A DNA stretch of 15,963 bases from positions 1-15,963 of the forward strand of contig DXEZ01000056.1 of NCBI GenBank assembly GCA_019114715.1, given 5' to 3'. Origin of the DNA: Candidatus Sphingobacterium stercoripullorum. Its GTDB lineage: Bacteria; Bacteroidota; Bacteroidia; Sphingobacteriales; Sphingobacteriaceae. Positions within the stretch are counted from its first letter, which is position 1; every line of letters begins with the position of its first letter. Positions 13,722-15,963 of the stretch are shown here, piece by piece. The translations under genes were made by a program, and so were the position numbers. A model generated the notes under the pieces. That model worked only from the letters and a program-made list of their open reading frames with translations. It was not told the DNA's origin and did no database searches.

Positions 13722-15728
13722 CTACCAAATCACTATTCTCTTGGCTTTGGGTACAAACATGGCGTCTCCCGGCTTTGTATCAAAAGCCTCGTGGAATTCA
13801 TCCATATTAACTATTGGACCTATAGAACGATATTGTGCAGGAGAGTGAGGATCGGTTTTCACCTGATTGACAACTGCTTGATCTGTGATTTTGGTTCTCC
13901 AAATAGTAGCCCAAGATATAAAAAAGCGTTGCTGTTGTGTAAACCCATCAATTAACCCTGGATCACCTTTATCCTTTAAGTACATGGTTAAAGCTTCAAA
14001 AGACAAAGCAGTTCCACCTAAATCACCAATATTTTCGCCTAATGTAAAACGCCCATTAACCTTAACTCCTGGAAGTGGCTCATAAGCATCAAACTGATCA
14101 ACTAGGGCTTGAGATGCCTCATCAAATCTTTTCTTATCCCCATCAGTCCACCAGTCATTCAGGTTCCCGTCTCCGTCATAATGCGAGCCAGAATCATCAA
14201 AACCATGGGATAACTCATGACCTATCACCGCACCTATACCACCGAAATTAACCGCAGCATCCGCTCTATAATCGTAAAATGGAGCCTGTAAAATTGCCGC
14301 AGGGAAAACGATCTCATTGTACAAAGGAGAGTAATAAGCATTCACAGTTTGTGGCGACATTCCCCACTCTGTTTTATCGACAGGCTGCCCCTGTTTGCTT
14401 CTATTCTCTTCAAAACTCCATCTTGAAATCGCTTCAATATTGCTGTACAGCTGATCACCAATATTTAAACTTGAATAATCCTTCCACTTATCTGGATATC
14501 CAATTTTCACGGTAAACTTGGATAACTTTTCTAGAGCCTTAACCTTCGTTTCTTCAGACATCCAATCCAGCTTTTGAATTCGATGTTTATAGGACTCAAG
14601 TAGATAATCTACCAGTTCACTACAAGCTGCTTTAGCTTCTTGCGGGAAGTATTCAGCAACGTAAAGCTTTCCTAAAAGCTCACCTACCGTCCCGTTGACA
14701 AACTCTAACCCTCTTTTATCCAAACTCCTTTGCTCCATTTGTCCGCGGAGTTTCCGTCCATAAAAATCAAAAGATAAAGCATTGATTTCTTCAGACAAAT
14801 AAGACGCAGCGCCGTCAATCACATGGAACTTCAAATAATCTTTGATTACAGGTAGGTTTTCCTCGTTGATGATCTCATCGAGTGCTTTATAATAATCAAT
14901 CTCACTAATAATCACCGTATCTGCTTTAAACCCTACATCCTGTAAATATTGCGCCAAGTCAATATTTTTAACCATATCTTTCAAGTCAGCAACAGCCACT
15001 GGGTTGTAGCGTTTCTGCGCATCTCTGGACTCTTCAATGGTCTTTAGTTTACTGGCAATTAATTTTTCAAACGCCAAAATCCTAGGTCCCTTTAAATCCC
15101 GGGTTCTCTGCCCTGTATAGGTAAATATCTGAGATATAAAATCAACATACTGACCTAAGGTCTCTGTATTTTGATCATCTTCTACCTGATAATACGACCT
15201 ACCTAAGCCTAAACTACCAGCACCTAAGTAATGGGTGTTGATATTACTGTTTTTCATATGCGCATAGATATACGCGCCAAATAATGGATTTCCACCAACA
15301 GGTGTACTTTCGACTAAATAGGAATATAAATCATCTAGATTTGAAATTCCATCAATGGCCTGAATGTATTTTTTAATAGGCTCAACCCCTAAACTATTAC
15401 GGGTATCTAAATCAATGTATGACTTATAAAGGTCTGCTATTTTTTGTGTATCACTACCCTTTGGAGAATTTTCAGATAAAATACTTGTCAATAACTTTAA
15501 AGTGTTCTCATCGGTATTCTCTCTTAACATATCAAAAGAGCCCCACCTTGACTTGTCGGAAGGGATCTCGGAATTTTTCATCCAAGTGCCGTTGACAAAA
15601 TTATAAAAATCATCTTGCGGTTTAATGCTTTGATCCATATGATCAAGTTCAATCGCTTGATAATCTGTCTGTGCATGGACCGTCGCCGCGGCTGAAGCCA
15701 TGCATAAACATAACACTAGTTTTTTCAT
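13722..15728 (-). CDS. Secreted M13 (neprilysin/PepO) metallopeptidase
   Basis: A 668-residue zinc endopeptidase of family M13, which cuts short peptides; here it is exported. The signal peptide is residues 1-19 with likely cleavage VHA|Q. The M13 N-terminal domain (about 35-415) opens with KPQDDFYNFVNGTWMKN. The C-terminal catalytic domain has NAYYSPLYNEIVFPAAIL (463-480), which sets up substrate binding, then VIGHELSHGFDDSG with the zinc motif HELSH at 504-508, and GENIGDLGG with the third ligand Glu565 and Asp569. HSPAQYR and NMDEFHEAF complete the pattern. All catalytic residues are intact and the length is normal for bacterial members. The ATG at 15726-15728 gives the signal peptide directly. 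It is a single gene, convergent with the FabH-like gene and ended near a large hairpin. Confidence 0.96.
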   Translation of the reverse strand: MKKLVLCLCMASAAATVHAQTDYQAIELDHMDQSIKPQDDFYNFVNGTWMKNSEIPSDKSRWGSFDMLRENTDENTLKLLTSILSENSPKGSDTQKIADLYKSYIDLDTRNSLGVEPIKKYIQAIDGISNLDDLYSYLVESTPVGGNPLFGAYIYAHMKNSNINTHYLGAGSLGLGRSYYQVEDDQNTETLGQYVDFISQIFTYTGQRTRDLKGPRILAFEKLIASKLKTIEESRDAQKRYNPVAVADLKDMVKNIDLAQYLQDVGFKADTVIISEIDYYKALDEIINEENLPVIKDYLKFHVIDGAASYLSEEINALSFDFYGRKLRGQMEQRSLDKRGLEFVNGTVGELLGKLYVAEYFPQEAKAACSELVDYLLESYKHRIQKLDWMSEETKVKALEKLSKFTVKIGYPDKWKDYSSLNIGDQLYSNIEAISRWSFEENRSKQGQPVDKTEWGMSPQTVNAYYSPLYNEIVFPAAILQAPFYDYRADAAVNFGGIGAVIGHELSHGFDDSGSHYDGDGNLNDWWTDGDKKRFDEASQALVDQFDAYEPLPGVKVNGRFTLGENIGDLGGTALSFEALTMYLKDKGDPGLIDGFTQQQRFFISWATIWRTKITDQAVVNQVKTDPHSPAQYRSIGPIVNMDEFHEAFDTKPGDAMFVPKAKRIVIW

Positions 15729-15963
15729 AATAATTATTTTTGTAAAACCTTAATCTTCTGCCTCCTTCCTAGGAAAAGACGGGTAACCCCTAATTAGTAC
15801 CAACTAAAAAAATAGTATTCACCAATCGCATCCCCCCTAAAGACGCCTATGTTTTCAATAAGCACTGAGTAACACCTAAGCGATACACCGAGACATTTAT
15901 CCTTAAATTCCATACCATGGAAACTTACTTCAATGCGAATATAAGAATTTTCAACGACCGAAA
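15729..15963. other. Upstream region of the M13 peptidase gene; no gene seen
   Basis: I see no supportable gene in these 235 bases. A frame opening at ATG 15917 runs off the window after 15 codons and cannot be judged. On the minus strand TATATTCG near the right edge resembles a -7 element but lacks a properly spaced -33 TTG. The peptidase promoter is presumably here, but I cannot point to it. Confidence 0.4.

Noticed and set aside
15300..15728. M13 peptidase as a possible truncated or degenerate copy, because the C-terminus RIVIW lacks the final Cys of animal enzymes
   Set aside because: Bacterial M13 enzymes often lack that cysteine, and all zinc and catalytic residues are intact.
15917..15963. 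ATG-led open frame running off the right edge
   Set aside because: Only 15 codons are visible and no ribosome site is evident, so it cannot be told from chance.

Overview
The window is AT-rich bacterial chromosome from a member of the Bacteroidota, most likely a Sphingobacteriales or Cytophagales-type organism; the genus cannot be fixed from sequence alone. The evidence is the DUF3810 protein, the DUF1080 lipoprotein, the SusC-like barrel with a carboxypeptidase-regulatory domain, few clear Shine-Dalgarno sites, and promoter-like elements of the Bacteroidota type (TTG, about 19 bp, TAnnTTTG). There is no prophage, insertion sequence, CRISPR array, tRNA or rRNA. Most of the window is core metabolism and envelope housekeeping.

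Layout, left to right. 1-1753 (minus): the 5' part of eno (enolase, cut by the window edge) and carA (carbamoyl-phosphate synthase glutaminase subunit). 1754-2125: a 372-bp divergent region. Its carA side holds a near-perfect promoter, a possible leader peptide, a small hairpin and a strong intrinsic terminator placed before carA, which together look like a transcription attenuator. 2126-3960 (plus): lpxB (lipid A disaccharide synthase), then an unrecognised secreted protein. 3944-6978 (minus): a tight three-gene operon, transcribed as HDAC-family deacetylase, NdpA-like nucleoid-associated protein, then a DUF3810 membrane protein with an HELGH zinc motif. 7146-7652 (plus): a secreted thermonuclease-like protein. 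7798-9125 (minus): a small cysteine-containing exported protein and a DUF1080 lipoprotein. 9391-12250 (minus): an orphan TonB-receptor-like outer-membrane barrel and, upstream of it, clpS. 12479-13525 (plus): a FabH-family ketoacyl-ACP synthase III. 13722-15728 (minus): a secreted M13 metallopeptidase. 15729-15963: its upstream region.

The genes fall into several independent units. The clearest joint unit is deacetylase, nucleoid protein and membrane metalloprotein, with a 7-bp gap and a 17-bp overlap that crosses a TTG start codon. The most unusual regulatory structure is the carA leader, where four short segments can pair alternately, as in a classical attenuator. Both are inferences from sequence that can be tested.
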